From an uncultured Allobosea sp. (GTDB lineage Bacteria > Pseudomonadota > Alphaproteobacteria > Rhizobiales > Beijerinckiaceae): 64,000 bases of DNA. The position numbers were made by a program, and so were the translations under genes. Where the stretch lies: assembly GCF_945956895.1 (NCBI RefSeq), contig NZ_CAMFJF010000003.1, positions 172,298-236,297 on the forward strand. Reading direction: 5' to 3'. Position 1 is the first letter of the stretch. The number at the start of each line of letters is the position of its first letter. Shown here one piece after another: positions 16,808 to 26,858 of the stretch. The notes below the pieces were generated by a model. The model was not told the DNA's origin, searched no databases, and was given only the letters and a program-made list of their open reading frames with translations.

Positions 16808-19231
16808 TCAGCCGCGCAGGGTCGCGCCGTAGCGCTTGCCGATCTCGGCGACGATCTTGCTGCCGACGGCCTCGATCTCGGCTTCGGTCAGCGTTTTCTC
16901 GGTCGGCTGGAGCGTGACCGCCAGCGCAACCGACTTCTTGCCGGCCTCGACGCCCGCGCCCTCATAGAGATCGAAGACGCCGACATTGGCGATCAGCGCG
17001 CGGTCGGTGCCCTGCGCCGTCTTGACCATGTCACCGGCCGCCACCGCCTTGTCGACGATGAAGGCGAAGTCGCGCGTCACCGGCTGGAAGTCGGAAAGCG
17101 CGAGCTTCGGCTTGACCTTGGTCGGCTTGGCCTTGGGCGGGGGCAGCGCGTCGAGATGGATCTCGAAGGCGACCAGCGGGCCCTTCACGTCGAGCGCCTT
17201 GAGAATCTTCGGATGCACCTCGCCGAAGGCTCCGATCACGCCCTTGGGGCCGAACTGCAGCGTGGCCGAGCGGCCGGGATGGGCCCAGGCCGGGCCGCCC
17301 GCGACGATCTGGAGGCCGCCGGTCGGGATGCCGAGCCCTGAGAGCAGGCCGAGCACGTCGGCCTTGGCATCGAAGACATCGACATTCTTCGCGCCGCCAT
17401 CCCAGTGACGGCCGGTGCCGTCGAGACGCGCCGTGCCGCGGCGCAGGCCGGTCGCGGCGATGAGCTGGCCTTCCGGCTCGTCGCTCTTGAAGACCTGGCC
17501 GACCTCGAACAGCGCGACATCGGGGAAACCGCGATCGGCGTTGCTCTGCGCGGCGCGGATCAGGCCGGGCAGCAGCGAGGGACGCATGTCCGAGAGATCG
17601 GCGGCGATCGGGTTGGCGAGCGCGAGCTTGGGCGAGCCGCCGCCGAAGAGCTTGGCCTGATCATGCGAGATGAAGGACCAGGTCACGGCCTCGACGAGGC
17701 CGCGCGCGGCGAGCGTGCGCTTGGCGGTGCGGGTGCGCTTCTGCAGCACGGTGAGGACCGGCTTCACGACCTCGCCCTTGATGCGCGGCAACGGCGTCGA
17801 GGCGACGCGGTCGAGCCCGGCGATGCGGACGATCTCCTCGACGAGATCGGCCTTGCCGCCGACATCGGCGCGCCAGGACGGGACTGCAACCGTGACGCGG
17901 TCGCCCGCGCCCGAGACGTCAAAGCCCAGCGAGGTCAGCGCCTGCTTCATCTCCGCCTGCGGCAGGTCGAGCCCGGTCAGGCGCTTGACCTCGGACCAGG
18001 GGAAGTCGATCGCGGCGGGGCTGGCGGGCAGTTCGCCGACGAATTCCATCTCGGAGGCTTCGCCGCCGCAGAGTTCGATCACCAGCGCGGTGGCGAGATC
18101 GAGGCCGGGGCGCGCGAAATCGGGATCGACGCCGCGCTCGAAGCGATAGCGCGCATCGGAATTGATGCCGAGCGCGCGGCCCGAGCGAGCGACGTTCAGC
18201 GGGTCCCAGAGCGCGCTCTCGATCAGGACGTCGGTGGTGGTCTCGCTGCTGCCCGAGGCCTCGCCGCCCATGATGCCGGCGAGCGACTCGACGCCATGCT
18301 CGTCTGCGATCACGACCTGCTCTTCGGTCAGCGTATAGGTCTTGCCGTCGAGCGCGAGGATGGTCTCGCCTGCCCTGGCGCGACGGACGGTGAGATTGCC
18401 CTTCACCTTGGCGGCATCGAAGACGTGCAGCGGCCGATTGCGGTCGAGCGTCATGAAATTGGTGATGTCGACCAGCGCATTGATGGGGCGCAAGCCGACG
18501 GCGCGCAAGCGGGCCTGCAACCAGTCCGGTGAGGGGCCATTCTTGACGCCGCGCACGAGGCGCAGCGCGAAGGCCGGGCATAGCTTCTTGTCGTCTTGGG
18601 CGAAGTCCAGCTTCACCTTGACCGGGCACGGGAAGGAGCCGCTGATCGGCTGGACCGGCGCGTTCTTCAGCTTGCCGAGGCCGGCAGCGGCGAGGTCGCG
18701 GGCGATGCCGGCTACGCCGAGCGCATCGGCCCGGTTCGGCGTCACCGCGATCTCGATCACGGCGTCGTCGAGCCCGGCATAGGGAGCGTAGGGCTGGCCG
18801 ACCGGCGCATCGGCAGGCAGTTCGATGATGCCGTCATGATCGTCGGAAAGCTCGAGCTCGGCCTCCGAGACCAGCATACCGTTCGATTCGATGCCACGGA
18901 TCACGCCCTTGCCGAGCGTGACCTTCTTGCCGGGGATGTAGCTGCCGGGCGGCGAGAACACGCCCTTCATGCCGGTGCGGGCGTTCGGCGCCCCGCAGAC
19001 CACCTGCACGGGCTCGCCCGCGCCGGTATCGACCATGCAGACGCGCAGGCGGTCGGCGTTGGGATGCGGCTTCGCCTCGATGACATAGGCGATGGTGAAG
19101 GCCGACAACGCGGCGGCGCGATCCTCGATCGCCTCGACCTCAAGGCCGACGCGGGTCAAGGTCTCGGCGATCTCCGCAACGGAGGCGTCGGTGTCGAGGT
19201 GCTCTTTGAGCCAGGAGATCGTGAATTTCAT
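16808..19231 (-). CDS. pheT: Phenylalanine--tRNA ligase beta subunit
   Basis: Large subunit of the alpha2-beta2 PheRS, 807 residues, full length. The N-terminal OB-fold tRNA-binding domain is visible ([17 protein letters not shown]), then the B3/B4 editing domain, the B5 domain ([20 protein letters not shown]) and the C-terminal anticodon-binding FDX-ACB domain ([19 protein letters not shown]). It is separated from pheS by a glycosyltransferase gene, with only 26 bases between that gene and the pheT start, so all three are probably one transcript. Confidence 0.97.
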   Translation of the reverse strand: MKFTISWLKEHLDTDASVAEIAETLTRVGLEVEAIEDRAAALSAFTIAYVIEAKPHPNADRLRVCMVDTGAGEPVQVVCGAPNARTGMKGVFSPPGSYIPGKKVTLGKGVIRGIESNGMLVSEAELELSDDHDGIIELPADAPVGQPYAPYAGLDDAVIEIAVTPNRADALGVAGIARDLAAAGLGKLKNAPVQPISGSFPCPVKVKLDFAQDDKKLCPAFALRLVRGVKNGPSPDWLQARLRAVGLRPINALVDITNFMTLDRNRPLHVFDAAKVKGNLTVRRARAGETILALDGKTYTLTEEQVVIADEHGVESLAGIMGGEASGSSETTTDVLIESALWDPLNVARSGRALGINSDARYRFERGVDPDFARPGLDLATALVIELCGGEASEMEFVGELPASPAAIDFPWSEVKRLTGLDLPQAEMKQALTSLGFDVSGAGDRVTVAVPSWRADVGGKADLVEEIVRIAGLDRVASTPLPRIKGEVVKPVLTVLQKRTRTAKRTLAARGLVEAVTWSFISHDQAKLFGGGSPKLALANPIAADLSDMRPSLLPGLIRAAQSNADRGFPDVALFEVGQVFKSDEPEGQLIAATGLRRGTARLDGTGRHWDGGAKNVDVFDAKADVLGLLSGLGIPTGGLQIVAGGPAWAHPGRSATLQFGPKGVIGAFGEVHPKILKALDVKGPLVAFEIHLDALPPPKAKPTKVKPKLALSDFQPVTRDFAFIVDKAVAAGDMVKTAQGTDRALIANVGVFDLYEGAGVEAGKKSVALAVTLQPTEKTLTEAEIEAVGSKIVAEIGKRYGATLRG

Positions 19232-19257
19232 CGGGCTATCGGGTCAGTATCTTCGGA

Positions 19258-20439
19258 TCAATCGGGAAGCTTGGCATTGGCCGCCGACAAGGTCGGGGCC
19301 GCATCGTTGAGCTGGTTGGCGCCGTCGGTGCGGATCTTCATGGCATTGCCGCGCCAGCTCACCTCGCCGCCGACGAAGGCATAGGCCCAGATGCCGGGGA
19401 AGGCGATGTCGCGCGCCAGCATCGCCAAAGGGGCGCGCCAATTCAGGAACCAGCCGACGCTGGCGGACAACAGGATGTCGCCGGCATACCAGAGGAGCAG
19501 CACGAGGAGCGGCGCCAACCAGGCCGGCAGGCCCAGCGCAGAGGCGCCGAAGGCGGCCAGAACGGCGGCAAGGAAAGGCGTGGAGAGGATTTCCAGCGCG
19601 AAGAAGGGCAGGAAGGTCACGCGCCGGAGCCGCGCCCAGCGGAACTGGCGCTGCACGACGTCTCTCAGTCGGCGCCGGCCAAGCGGCTGCTCGAAGGGCT
19701 GGCCGACGAGATGGACTTGGCGGCCGGTATTGCGCACCAGCTTGGTCGAGGCCGCATCCTCGGCGATCTCGGTGCCGAGTGCGGCGATGCCGCCATTGGC
19801 GTCGAGGAAGGGCTTGTTCCAGAGCATCGACTTGCCCTGCGCGAAGCCGAGGCCCAGCGCCTCGCCGACATATTGCCAGCGCGCCTGGAAGGCATTGAGG
19901 AAGGCGCATTCGATTTCTGCGCCAATGCACAGAGGCCGGGAACCGGCCGGGGTCGAGCAGACAAGGCCGGTCGCGGGCTGCCACGCAGCCAGCATGCGCT
20001 GGATATAGTCACGGGGCATCAGCACGTTGGAATCGGCGAGGATGACCCAGTCGGTCGCCGCCGCCTCCCAGCCGCGCACGCAGTTGTTGAGCTTGGGATT
20101 GGCGCTGACCGGCACGTCGCCGACGATCAGGCGTGCCTTCTCGGCGCCGTAGATGCCGATCAGTTCCTCGATCAGCGGGATGATCGGGTCATGCGCGTCG
20201 GCGACGCAGAAGATCGTGCTGTAGCGGGGATAGTCGAGTTCGAGGCCAGAGACCGCCGTCTCGCGGCTGAAGGCTTCGATGCCACGGACCGGACGGACGA
20301 TCGTGACCGGCGGCAAGGCGTCGAGCAGGGCCGAGCGCTGCAGGGGCCGGCGCAGCCGCCAGAGCGCGATGACCTGGCTCGCCAGGTTCATCACGACCAG
20401 CAGCACGGCGATCACCGCCGCCCAGCCCGCAAGCGTCAT
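19258..20439 (-). CDS. Membrane glycosyltransferase, ceramide glucosyltransferase-like (GT21/HpnI type)
   Basis: Processive-type GT-A enzyme of 393 residues. The N-terminal membrane helix (AAVIAVLLVVMNLASQVIAL) is followed by a catalytic domain with VADAHD, ILADSNVLMP and AEDAASTKL (the three Asp motifs), and QRQFRWARLRR, the Q/R-x-x-R-W motif. Several C-terminal helices follow. This pattern fits bacterial ceramide glucosyltransferases and the hopanoid enzyme HpnI. The likely acceptor is a membrane sphingolipid or hopanoid (inference). It lies between pheS and pheT with gaps of 28 and 26 bases. Confidence 0.85.
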   Translation of the reverse strand: MTLAGWAAVIAVLLVVMNLASQVIALWRLRRPLQRSALLDALPPVTIVRPVRGIEAFSRETAVSGLELDYPRYSTIFCVADAHDPIIPLIEELIGIYGAEKARLIVGDVPVSANPKLNNCVRGWEAAATDWVILADSNVLMPRDYIQRMLAAWQPATGLVCSTPAGSRPLCIGAEIECAFLNAFQARWQYVGEALGLGFAQGKSMLWNKPFLDANGGIAALGTEIAEDAASTKLVRNTGRQVHLVGQPFEQPLGRRRLRDVVQRQFRWARLRRVTFLPFFALEILSTPFLAAVLAAFGASALGLPAWLAPLLVLLLWYAGDILLSASVGWFLNWRAPLAMLARDIAFPGIWAYAFVGGEVSWRGNAMKIRTDGANQLNDAAPTLSAANAKLPD

Positions 20440-20467
20440 CGCGCTCTCCCCTGCCCGGCCCGCGCCG

Positions 20468-21550
20468 TCATGAGGAGAGGCCGCCCGTCAGCGTCGGCAG
20501 GTCGAGCGGGCGGAAGCCGTAATGGGCGAGCCAGCGCACGTCGGCCTCGAAAAAGGGGCGCAAGTCCGGCATGCCGTATTTCAACATGGCGATGCGGTCG
20601 ATGCCCATGCCCCAGGCGAAGCCCTGATAGACCTCCGGGTCGAGCCCGCAATTCCTGAGCACGTTCGGGTGGACCATGCCGCAGCCGAGAATCTCCAGCC
20701 AGTCGTCGCCCTCGCCGAAGCGGATTTCGCCGCCCTTGCGCGAGCACTGGATGTCGACCTCCATCGAGGGCTCGGTGAAGGGGAAGAAGGACGGGCGGAA
20801 GCGCATCTTCACATCGTCGATCTCGAAGAACGACTTGCAGAACTCCTCGAGGATCCACTTGAGGTGGCCGAGATTGGCGGACTTGTCGATGACGAGCCCC
20901 TCGACCTGATGGAACATCGGGGTGTGGGTCTGGTCGGAATCGTTGCGATAGGTCCGGCCCGGACAGATCACGCGGATCGGCGGCTGCTGCGCCAGCATGG
21001 TGCGGACCTGGACCGGCGAGGTATGGGTGCGCAGCAGCTTGCGCTCGCCATTGGCATCCGGTTCGAAGAAGAAGGTGTCGTGCATCTCGCGGGCGGGATG
21101 GCCGACCGGGAAGTTCAGCTTGGTGAAGTTGAGATCGTCGGTCTCGACATCCGGACCTTCGGCGATGGCGAAGCCCATATCGCCGAAGATCGCGGTGATC
21201 TCGTCGATGACCTGGCTGATCGGGTGAATGCGGCCGCGCGCCTCCGGGCCGTCCTGCACCGGCAGCGACACGTCGACGCGCTCGGAGGCGAGCCGGGCTT
21301 CGAGAGCCGCCTCGCCCAGCGCCTCCTTGCGAGCCGCGATCGCGCCCTGCACGCGGTCGCGCAGGCCGTTGATCTGCGGGCCCTTCTCCTTGCGCTCGTC
21401 CGGCGTCATGCCGCCGAGCGTCTTGAGCAGCGCCGAGATCGAGCCGGACTTGCCGAGGGCGCCGATGCGCACATCCTCGACAGCGGTTTCGTCGGCGGCA
21501 GAATCGATCGCGGCGAGGACGTCGCGTTCCAGGGTGGCGATATTGGTCAT
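20468..21550 (-). CDS. pheS: Phenylalanine--tRNA ligase alpha subunit
   Basis: Catalytic subunit of PheRS, 360 residues. Class II motif 2 is seen in [15 protein letters not shown] with [20 protein letters not shown], and motif 3 in [20 protein letters not shown]. The N-terminal coiled-coil arm recognises tRNA-Phe. The start is the ATG giving [11 protein letters not shown]; the open frame continues upstream but without family similarity. The gene leads the pheS-glycosyltransferase-pheT unit. Confidence 0.97.
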   Translation of the reverse strand: MTNIATLERDVLAAIDSAADETAVEDVRIGALGKSGSISALLKTLGGMTPDERKEKGPQINGLRDRVQGAIAARKEALGEAALEARLASERVDVSLPVQDGPEARGRIHPISQVIDEITAIFGDMGFAIAEGPDVETDDLNFTKLNFPVGHPAREMHDTFFFEPDANGERKLLRTHTSPVQVRTMLAQQPPIRVICPGRTYRNDSDQTHTPMFHQVEGLVIDKSANLGHLKWILEEFCKSFFEIDDVKMRFRPSFFPFTEPSMEVDIQCSRKGGEIRFGEGDDWLEILGCGMVHPNVLRNCGLDPEVYQGFAWGMGIDRIAMLKYGMPDLRPFFEADVRWLAHYGFRPLDLPTLTGGLSS

Positions 21551-21680
21551 GGATTCAGTCGCAAGCGTTTGAAGGCGTGGGAACGGGCGCGTTCTAGCGG
21601 GAACGGCCGGGTTATGCCAGAGCGAAGCGACGCTTTGCCGAACCCGCCCGACATGGCCGGCGCCGATGCAGGAGGATGCC

Positions 21681-22442
21681 TTGCCCGACAATATCCGCCA
21701 GAAGGAATCGCCCTCTTACCGGATGGCCGCGCTCGACCCGGATTTCATCCTCGGCGATTCGATGCGCGGCGCGCGCTTCATGCTGGAATACCAGAAGGCG
21801 GAGGACCAGCTCAGGGCGCGCGGCGTCGTCTCGACCATCGTCGTCTTCGGCTCGGCGCGGGTGCGCGAGGGCAATCCCTGGTACGAGGCTGCCCGCGCCT
21901 TCGGCCGCATCGCCTCCGAACGCGGCGGCGCGCTGCGCGACGGTGAGGCCGGACGCCACCATGTCATCGCCACGGGTGGCGGCCCCGGCATCATGGAAGC
22001 CGCCAATCGCGGCGCGACCGAAGCCGGCGCGATCTCGATCGGCTTCAACATCACCCTGCCGCACGAGCAGGAGCCGAATGCCTGGTCGACGCCGGACCTG
22101 ACCTTCCTGTTCCACTATTTCGCGATGCGGAAGATGCATCTGGCGATGCGCGCGGCGGCGCTCGTGGTCTTCCCCGGCGGTTTCGGCACGCTCGATGAAC
22201 TCTTCGAGATCATGACGCTGGTCCAGACCGGCAAGATGGGGCCGGTGCCGATCGTGCTCTACGATTCCGCCTACTGGAAGGGCCTGCTCAATCTCGACCG
22301 CATGGCGGAGGCGGGGTTTATCCGGCCTGATGACCTCAAGCTGTTCGCTTACGCGGATTCGCCGGAAGAGGCCTATGACCGGATCGTCGAAGGTGCCGGT
22401 GCGCACTGGGATCCGCCAAAGAACGGCAGCGTGCAGACGTAG
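21681..22442 (+). CDS. LOG family protein (lysine decarboxylase-like fold)
   Basis: Rossmann-fold protein of 253 residues with [13 protein letters not shown] and [12 protein letters not shown], the phosphate-binding and PGGxGTxxE signatures of the LOG family. Plant and some bacterial members release free cytokinin bases from nucleotides; others are nucleotide 5'-monophosphate nucleosidases. The extended N-terminal region ([20 protein letters not shown]) points to the longer bacterial subfamily. TTG at 21681 with AGGAGG five bases upstream is the preferred start; ATG at 21666 is the alternative. Confidence 0.88.
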   Translation: MPDNIRQKESPSYRMAALDPDFILGDSMRGARFMLEYQKAEDQLRARGVVSTIVVFGSARVREGNPWYEAARAFGRIASERGGALRDGEAGRHHVIATGGGPGIMEAANRGATEAGAISIGFNITLPHEQEPNAWSTPDLTFLFHYFAMRKMHLAMRAAALVVFPGGFGTLDELFEIMTLVQTGKMGPVPIVLYDSAYWKGLLNLDRMAEAGFIRPDDLKLFAYADSPEEAYDRIVEGAGAHWDPPKNGSVQT

Positions 22443-22450
22443 TTCAGGGC

Positions 22451-22548
22451 CGTCATGCTCGGGCTTGACCCGAGCATCTCTCTCAGAATGGGCGCCTCGT
22501 CTGGCACGAGATTCCCGGGTCCGCGCCAGCGCGGCCCGAGAATGACGG
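22451..22548. repeat. Intergenic palindrome, family A
   Basis: Arms CGTCATGCTCGGGCTTGACC and GCCCGAGAATGACG with a divergent centre. It sits between two convergent genes. Confidence 0.8.
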
Positions 22549-22566
22549 CCTGAGGCATCGACCCAA

Positions 22567-22596
22567 AGAAAAAGGCCGGCGTCACCGCCGGCCTTT
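22567..22596 (-). terminator. Rho-independent terminator after rpmI-rplT
   Basis: Read leftward: stem AAGGCCGGC/GCCGGCCTT with a six-base loop and a T-rich tail, 25 bases beyond the rplT stop. Confidence 0.88.
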
Positions 22597-22620
22597 TCCA
22601 ATTCAGCATGGCAAGGCCGC

Positions 22621-22995
22621 TCAGGCAGCCTTGGCCTCGGCGCCCAGCACGCCCTTGACCGTCTCGACAACCGCAGCGAACGAGGCTGCATCGTCGATGG
22701 CCATGGCCGACAGGGTCTTGCGGTCGAGCTCGATGCCCGACTTGATCAGGCCGCCGATGAAGACCGAATAGGTCAGGCCGTGTTCGCGCACCGCAGCGTT
22801 GAGACGCTGGATCCAGAGCGCGCGGAACGAGCGCTTCTTGTTCTTGCGGTCGCGATAGGCGTACTGCATCGAGCGATCGACGGCCGCCTTGGCGGCGCGG
22901 ATCGTATTCTTGCGGCGGCCATAGAAGCCCTTGGCGGCCTTGAACGTCTTCTTGTGCTTGGCGTGGGCGGTAACGCCCCGTTTCACGCGAGCCAT
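22621..22995 (-). CDS. rplT: 50S ribosomal protein L20
   Basis: Large-subunit assembly protein of 124 residues. The basic N-terminus [19 protein letters not shown] and the [20 protein letters not shown] motif are diagnostic. It follows rpmI by 28 bases and ends at a strong terminator. In this genome the pair is separated from infC by about 3.6 kb. Confidence 0.98.
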   Translation of the reverse strand: MARVKRGVTAHAKHKKTFKAAKGFYGRRKNTIRAAKAAVDRSMQYAYRDRKNKKRSFRALWIQRLNAAVREHGLTYSVFIGGLIKSGIELDRKTLSAMAIDDAASFAAVVETVKGVLGAEAKAA

Positions 22996-23023
22996 GTCAT
23001 GATCTCCGGAATATCAGGTGGCG

Positions 23024-23224
23024 TCAGCCGTTGGGGAGGAAGAACTTCTTCACGTTGGCAGCATCGCCCTCGAAGAGGGTCGTGGTGCCGCGGTGATTGC
23101 GGATCTGCTTGTTGGTCCGCTTGATCATCCCGTGACGCTTGCCGGCCTGGGCGTAGAGCACCTTGCCGGTACCGGTGATCTTGAACCGCTTTTTAGCGGC
23201 CGATTTGGTCTTGATCTTGGGCAT
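23024..23224 (-). CDS. rpmI: 50S ribosomal protein L35
   Basis: Small basic ribosomal protein of 66 residues, with [20 protein letters not shown] at the N-terminus and [16 protein letters not shown], as expected. It is first in the rpmI-rplT operon. Its upstream region is shared with the divergently transcribed binding-protein gene. Confidence 0.98.
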   Translation of the reverse strand: MPKIKTKSAAKKRFKITGTGKVLYAQAGKRHGMIKRTNKQIRNHRGTTTLFEGDAANVKKFFLPNG

Positions 23225-23494
23225 TTCAGCTCCTCAATGGTCGAGGCTCCACGTCTTTTGAACGCGTTGCCAATGTCTTGCTTTCAGGAAGCAAAGCACG
23301 ATCGCCACGGCAGCCCTTATCAGCCGGGCGATCGAAGGCCGGGCCTATCGCAGAAAACGACCGCTATTGCAAGTGCGAAGCCGGCAATCCGCTATGAGAC
23401 GGACTGAAAAAAGCAGCAGCCGCTTATCCCCTTCCTTCAAACCCTTGTGACGCCGTATGGTCAACAGGCGCGTTCCGCGACTGGAGAATACCCC

Positions 23495-24517
23495 GTGAAG
23501 AAGCTTCTCACCCTCGCCGCAGGCTTGGTCCTGACGGCCGCCGCCTCGGCCCCGGCGCTTGCCCAATCGACGCTCGACAAGATCAAGGCGCGCGGCCACA
23601 TCATCTGCGGGGCCAGCGAGGGCGTTCCCGGCTTCTCGCTGCAGGACAAGAACGGCGTCTGGCAAGGCTTCGACACCGATGTCTGCCGTGCGCTCGCGGC
23701 TGCGATCTTCAACGACCCGACCAAGGCGACCTATCTCTCGCTGTCGAGCAAGAACCGCCTGGTCGCGCTGCAGTCCGGTGAGATCGACGTGCTCGCCCGC
23801 ACCACCACCTGGTCGCTCGGACGCGATATCGGTCAGGGCGTCGCCTTCACCACCGTCAACTACTATGACGGCCAGGGCTTCATCGTCCGCAAGAAGCTCG
23901 GCGTGAAGGGCGTCAAGGATCTCAACGGCGCCTCGGTCTGCGTTTCGCAGGGCACGACGACCGAGCTCAACCTCGCGGATTACGGCCGCACCAACAACAT
24001 CAAGTTCGAGACCGTCGCCTTCGCGACGCTGGAGGACACGGTGCAGGCCTATGAGGCCGGCCGCTGCGACGCCTACACCACCGACCTCTCGGCGCTCGCC
24101 GGCACGCGCGGCCGCCTGAAGGACCCGGAAGAGCACATGCTGCTGCAGGAGGTCATCTCCAAGGAACCGCTCGGCCCCTGGGTGCGCAAGAACGACCCGA
24201 CCTGGTTCGACCTCGTCCGCTGGACCGTCATCGCCACGATCAATGCCGAGGAGCTCGGCGTGACCCAGGCCAATGTCGAGGAACTGGCCAAGACCTCGCA
24301 GAACCCTGAAGTTCGCCGCATGCTGGGCGCCGAGGGCAAGTTCGGCGAAGGCCTCGGCCTAACCAATGACTGGATCGTGCGCATCATCAAGGCGGTCGGC
24401 AATTACGGCGAGAGCTTCGAGCGCCATTTCGGCGCGAAGACCAGCAATCCGCTGCCGCGCGGCGTCAACAACCTCTGGACCAAGGGCGGCCTGCAATACG
24501 GCCCGCCGATCCGCTGA
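23495..24517 (+). CDS. aapJ: General L-amino acid ABC transporter periplasmic binding protein (AapJ/BztA type)
   Basis: Mature protein follows a signal peptide (KKLLTLAAGLVLTAAASAPALAQ). The domain starts TLDKIKARGHIICGASEGVPG, and FDTDVCRALAAAIF, SLSSKNRLVALQSGEIDVL and GTTTELNLADY are typical of the AapJ group, which binds a broad range of L-amino acids. GTG at 23495 with GGAG ten bases upstream is the start; the ATG-free open frame upstream lacks family similarity. The aapQMP permease and ATPase genes are absent here, so it is an orphan that must pair with a transporter encoded elsewhere. Confidence 0.92.
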   Translation: MKKLLTLAAGLVLTAAASAPALAQSTLDKIKARGHIICGASEGVPGFSLQDKNGVWQGFDTDVCRALAAAIFNDPTKATYLSLSSKNRLVALQSGEIDVLARTTTWSLGRDIGQGVAFTTVNYYDGQGFIVRKKLGVKGVKDLNGASVCVSQGTTTELNLADYGRTNNIKFETVAFATLEDTVQAYEAGRCDAYTTDLSALAGTRGRLKDPEEHMLLQEVISKEPLGPWVRKNDPTWFDLVRWTVIATINAEELGVTQANVEELAKTSQNPEVRRMLGAEGKFGEGLGLTNDWIVRIIKAVGNYGESFERHFGAKTSNPLPRGVNNLWTKGGLQYGPPIR

Positions 24518-24543
24518 GGCGAGAGCAAGACGCTTCGAGCAAG

Positions 24544-24572
24544 AAGGCCGCCCCGGTCGGGCGGCCTTTTTT
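24544..24572 (+). terminator. Rho-independent terminator after aapJ
   Basis: Stem AAGGCCGCCCC/GGGCGGCCTT, loop of about four bases, six T residues, 26 bases after the stop codon. Confidence 0.92.
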
Positions 24573-24602
24573 GATAGGGATAATTTGTGCTCGGAAACAC
24601 GC

Positions 24603-24698
24603 TGTCATCCCGGGCTTGCCCCGGGATCCATCGAAAGGCGCCAAAGCTCTACGATGGATCCCGGATCGGCGCCGCTTCGCGGCTTGTCCGGGATGACG
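24603..24698. repeat. Intergenic palindrome, family C
   Basis: Arms TGTCATCCCGGGCTTGCCCC and GGCTTGTCCGGGATGACG, with inner arms GGGATCCATCG/CGATGGATCCC. One copy in this window, between convergent genes. Confidence 0.85.
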
Positions 24699-24741
24699 GC
24701 CCATTTTCTGATCGGTCGGCGAACTCTTGAGCTGCGCGCCT

Positions 24742-25950
24742 TCAGGCAGCTTCGCAGACCAGCGTTTCGCTCCGTGCGCCGGGCAGGCGGTTGTAGCCCG
24801 CGAGCACGATCAGCAACGCGGCAGTCCCCGCCCCGACCGAAATCCAGAAGCCGCTCTGCGCGCCGAAGGCGTCGATCAACACGCCGGCCACCGAGGCGCC
24901 GGCCGCCATGCCGATACCGATGCCGGTGATGCCCCAGGTCATGCCCTCGGTGAGCTGGTGCGGCGGCACCAGGCGCTCGATCAGGCCCATGGCGATGATG
25001 ATCGTCGGCGAGACCGCAGCGCCGGCCATGAAGAAGACCAGCGCCAGCGAGGCGAGCCCCGTCACGGCCAGAAGCGGCAAGGTCGTCGCTGCCGCCAGCG
25101 TGATCGCCGCGAGGAACTGCGTCGCGAGCGAGGCCTTGAGCCGGAGCGTTCCGAAGACGAGGCCGACGATCAGCGAGCCCGCCGCATAGATGGCGAGCAC
25201 GAAGCTGGCGGCGGCCTTCTGTCCTTGCGCCTCCGCGAAGGCGACGGCGGTGATCTCGGCCGTGCCGAAGATCGCGCCGATCGCGATCATGGCGAGCACG
25301 ACGACCTGGACGCCACCGACGCGAATGACCGAGATGTCGCCCCCCGCAGTGCGGGCGCGGACTGGCGGCTCTGTCCGCCGCTGGGCGCAGAGCAAGGGCA
25401 CGCCGACGACGAGGAAGATCAGGGCGGCGAGCGGCCCGGCTTCGGGAAACAGGCTGACGCTCAACCCGATCGCGACGATCGGCCCGACGATGAAGATGAC
25501 CTCGTCAACCACCGATTCGAAGGCGAAGGCCGTACGCAATTGCGGGGTGTCGCGGTAGAACTCGGTCCAGCGCGCCCTGACCATCGCGCCGATGCTCGGC
25601 ATCAGGCCGGCGAGCAACGCGAAGACGAAGAGCAGCCAGCTCGGCGCGCCTGCCCAAGTCGCAAACATCAAGCCGCCGAGTGCGAGCGCACCAGCCGCCG
25701 CGACCGGCATCAGCACGCGGCGCTGGCCATAGCGATCGACGAGGCGCGAGACCTGCGGCGTGATCAACGCGCTGGCGAGCGCGAAGGTCGCGGCCACCAC
25801 GCCCGCGATCGCATATTCCCCGCGACGCTCGGACAGCATGGTGACGATGCCGAGCCCGACCATCGAGGCCGGCAGGCGGGCGATGAAACCGGCACCGGAA
25901 AAGGCGAAGGCGCCCGGCGCCTGGAAGATCTCGCGATAGGGGTTAGGCAT
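24742..25950 (-). CDS. MFS transporter
   Basis: Major facilitator of 402 residues with about 12 hydrophobic segments. The loop 2-3 motif is present as SRLVDRYGQRRVLMP. Substrate is not evident; drug or metabolite efflux is likely because it is divergent from a TetR regulator with three palindromic sites between them. The ATG at 25950 is preferred over 25974 because the latter lies inside the first operator palindrome. Confidence 0.88.
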   Translation of the reverse strand: MPNPYREIFQAPGAFAFSGAGFIARLPASMVGLGIVTMLSERRGEYAIAGVVAATFALASALITPQVSRLVDRYGQRRVLMPVAAAGALALGGLMFATWAGAPSWLLFVFALLAGLMPSIGAMVRARWTEFYRDTPQLRTAFAFESVVDEVIFIVGPIVAIGLSVSLFPEAGPLAALIFLVVGVPLLCAQRRTEPPVRARTAGGDISVIRVGGVQVVVLAMIAIGAIFGTAEITAVAFAEAQGQKAAASFVLAIYAAGSLIVGLVFGTLRLKASLATQFLAAITLAAATTLPLLAVTGLASLALVFFMAGAAVSPTIIIAMGLIERLVPPHQLTEGMTWGITGIGIGMAAGASVAGVLIDAFGAQSGFWISVGAGTAALLIVLAGYNRLPGARSETLVCEAA

Positions 25951-25971
25951 GATCTGAACCGTGATTGCAGA

Positions 25972-25986
25972 CATACGCCGCGTATG
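25972..25986. promoter_or_regulatory. TetR-type operator O1
   Basis: Perfect palindrome CATACG-CCG-CGTATG in the divergent gap between the MFS and TetR genes. It lies just upstream of the MFS start. Confidence 0.75.
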
Positions 25987-26004
25987 TGAATGAAGGCGTA
26001 ATTG

Positions 26005-26019
26005 CATACGCTCCGTATG
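26005..26019. promoter_or_regulatory. TetR-type operator O2
   Basis: Perfect palindrome CATACG-CTC-CGTATG, 33 bases from O1 (centre to centre), in the middle of the divergent gap. Confidence 0.75.
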
Positions 26020-26027
26020 TCAATTAA

Positions 26028-26042
26028 CATACGGAGCGCATG
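26028..26042. promoter_or_regulatory. TetR-type operator O3
   Basis: CATACG-GAG-CGCATG, one mismatch from the same palindrome, 23 bases from O2 and 13 bases before the TetR start. It is placed to allow autorepression. Confidence 0.7.
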
Positions 26043-26055
26043 TGAAGAGGATGTG

Positions 26056-26643
26056 ATGGCCCGCAGACTTCGTGCCGACATGATCGCGGAAACCCGCGCC
26101 AGCCTGATCGCTGCCGCTCGCGAGGCCTTCGGGTCAGTCGGCTATGCCGGCGCCTCGATGGACGAGATGACGGCTGCGGCCGGGCTGACGCGCGGCGCGC
26201 TCTATCACCATTTCGGCGACAAGAAGGGCCTTTTCGCCGCCGTCATCGACCAGATCGATGCGGAAATGACGGTCAGGCTGCGCGCCGTCTCGGCCCGGGC
26301 TAGCGACCGCTGGACCGGTTTCCGCGACGAGTGTGCCGCCTATCTCGCCATGGCGCTGGAGCCGGAAATCCAGCGCATCATGCTGCGCGACGGCCCAGCC
26401 GTGCTCGGCGATCCCTGGAGCTGGCCGATCCAGAACGACTGCATCCGGATGATGGCCCGAAGCCTCGACGCGCTTGTCGCTGAGGGCGTTCTGGCGCCGC
26501 TCGACCCGGAAGCGGTGGCGACACTGATCTTCGGCGCGACCCAGCATGCGGCGCAATGGATCGCGCATGCACCGGATCCGGAGGCAGCGCTCAAGGGCGC
26601 GACCGATGCCTTCGACGCGATGCTGAATGGATTGCTGCGTTAA
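26056..26643 (+). CDS. TetR/AcrR family transcriptional regulator
   Basis: Repressor of 195 residues. The N-terminal helix-turn-helix reads RASLIAAAREAFGSVGYAGASMDEM and AAGLTRGALYHHFGDKKGLF, the typical TetR DNA-binding region. The C-terminal ligand domain resembles the TetR_C type found with efflux genes (WPIQNDCIRMMARSLDALVAEG). The start is the ATG giving MARRLRADM, after O3; the frame is open back to 26002 but that part contains the operators. It probably represses itself and the divergent MFS gene. Confidence 0.9.
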   Translation: MARRLRADMIAETRASLIAAAREAFGSVGYAGASMDEMTAAAGLTRGALYHHFGDKKGLFAAVIDQIDAEMTVRLRAVSARASDRWTGFRDECAAYLAMALEPEIQRIMLRDGPAVLGDPWSWPIQNDCIRMMARSLDALVAEGVLAPLDPEAVATLIFGATQHAAQWIAHAPDPEAALKGATDAFDAMLNGLLR

Positions 26644-26666
26644 AGCTGTTTTCGATCTGACTGAAT

Positions 26667-26764
26667 CGTCATTGCGAGCGCAGCGAAGCAATCCAGGGGG
26701 ACTGGGTAAGGCATTCAACCCAGTCCCCCTGGATTGCTTCGTCGCTTCGCTCCTCGCAATGACG
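26667..26764. repeat. Intergenic palindrome, family B
   Basis: Second copy of family B: CGTCATTGCGAGCG...CGCTCCTCGCAATGACG with inner arms GAAGCAATCCAGG/CCTGGATTGCTTC. It separates the TetR gene from infC. Confidence 0.9.
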
Positions 26765-26798
26765 GCTCAGTCAGATCGACAATGCTCCTGCCGGCATG

Positions 26799-26825
26799 AA
26801 AAAGGGCGCCAGCGGCGCCCTTTTT
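26799..26825 (-). terminator. Rho-independent terminator after infC
   Basis: Stem AAAGGGCGCC/GGCGCCCTTT with a three- to four-base loop and a T run in either direction. It lies 34 bases past the infC stop. Confidence 0.88.
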
Positions 26826-26858
26826 CTCGATCCAACATGATCGTGGGTGACGCGCGCC

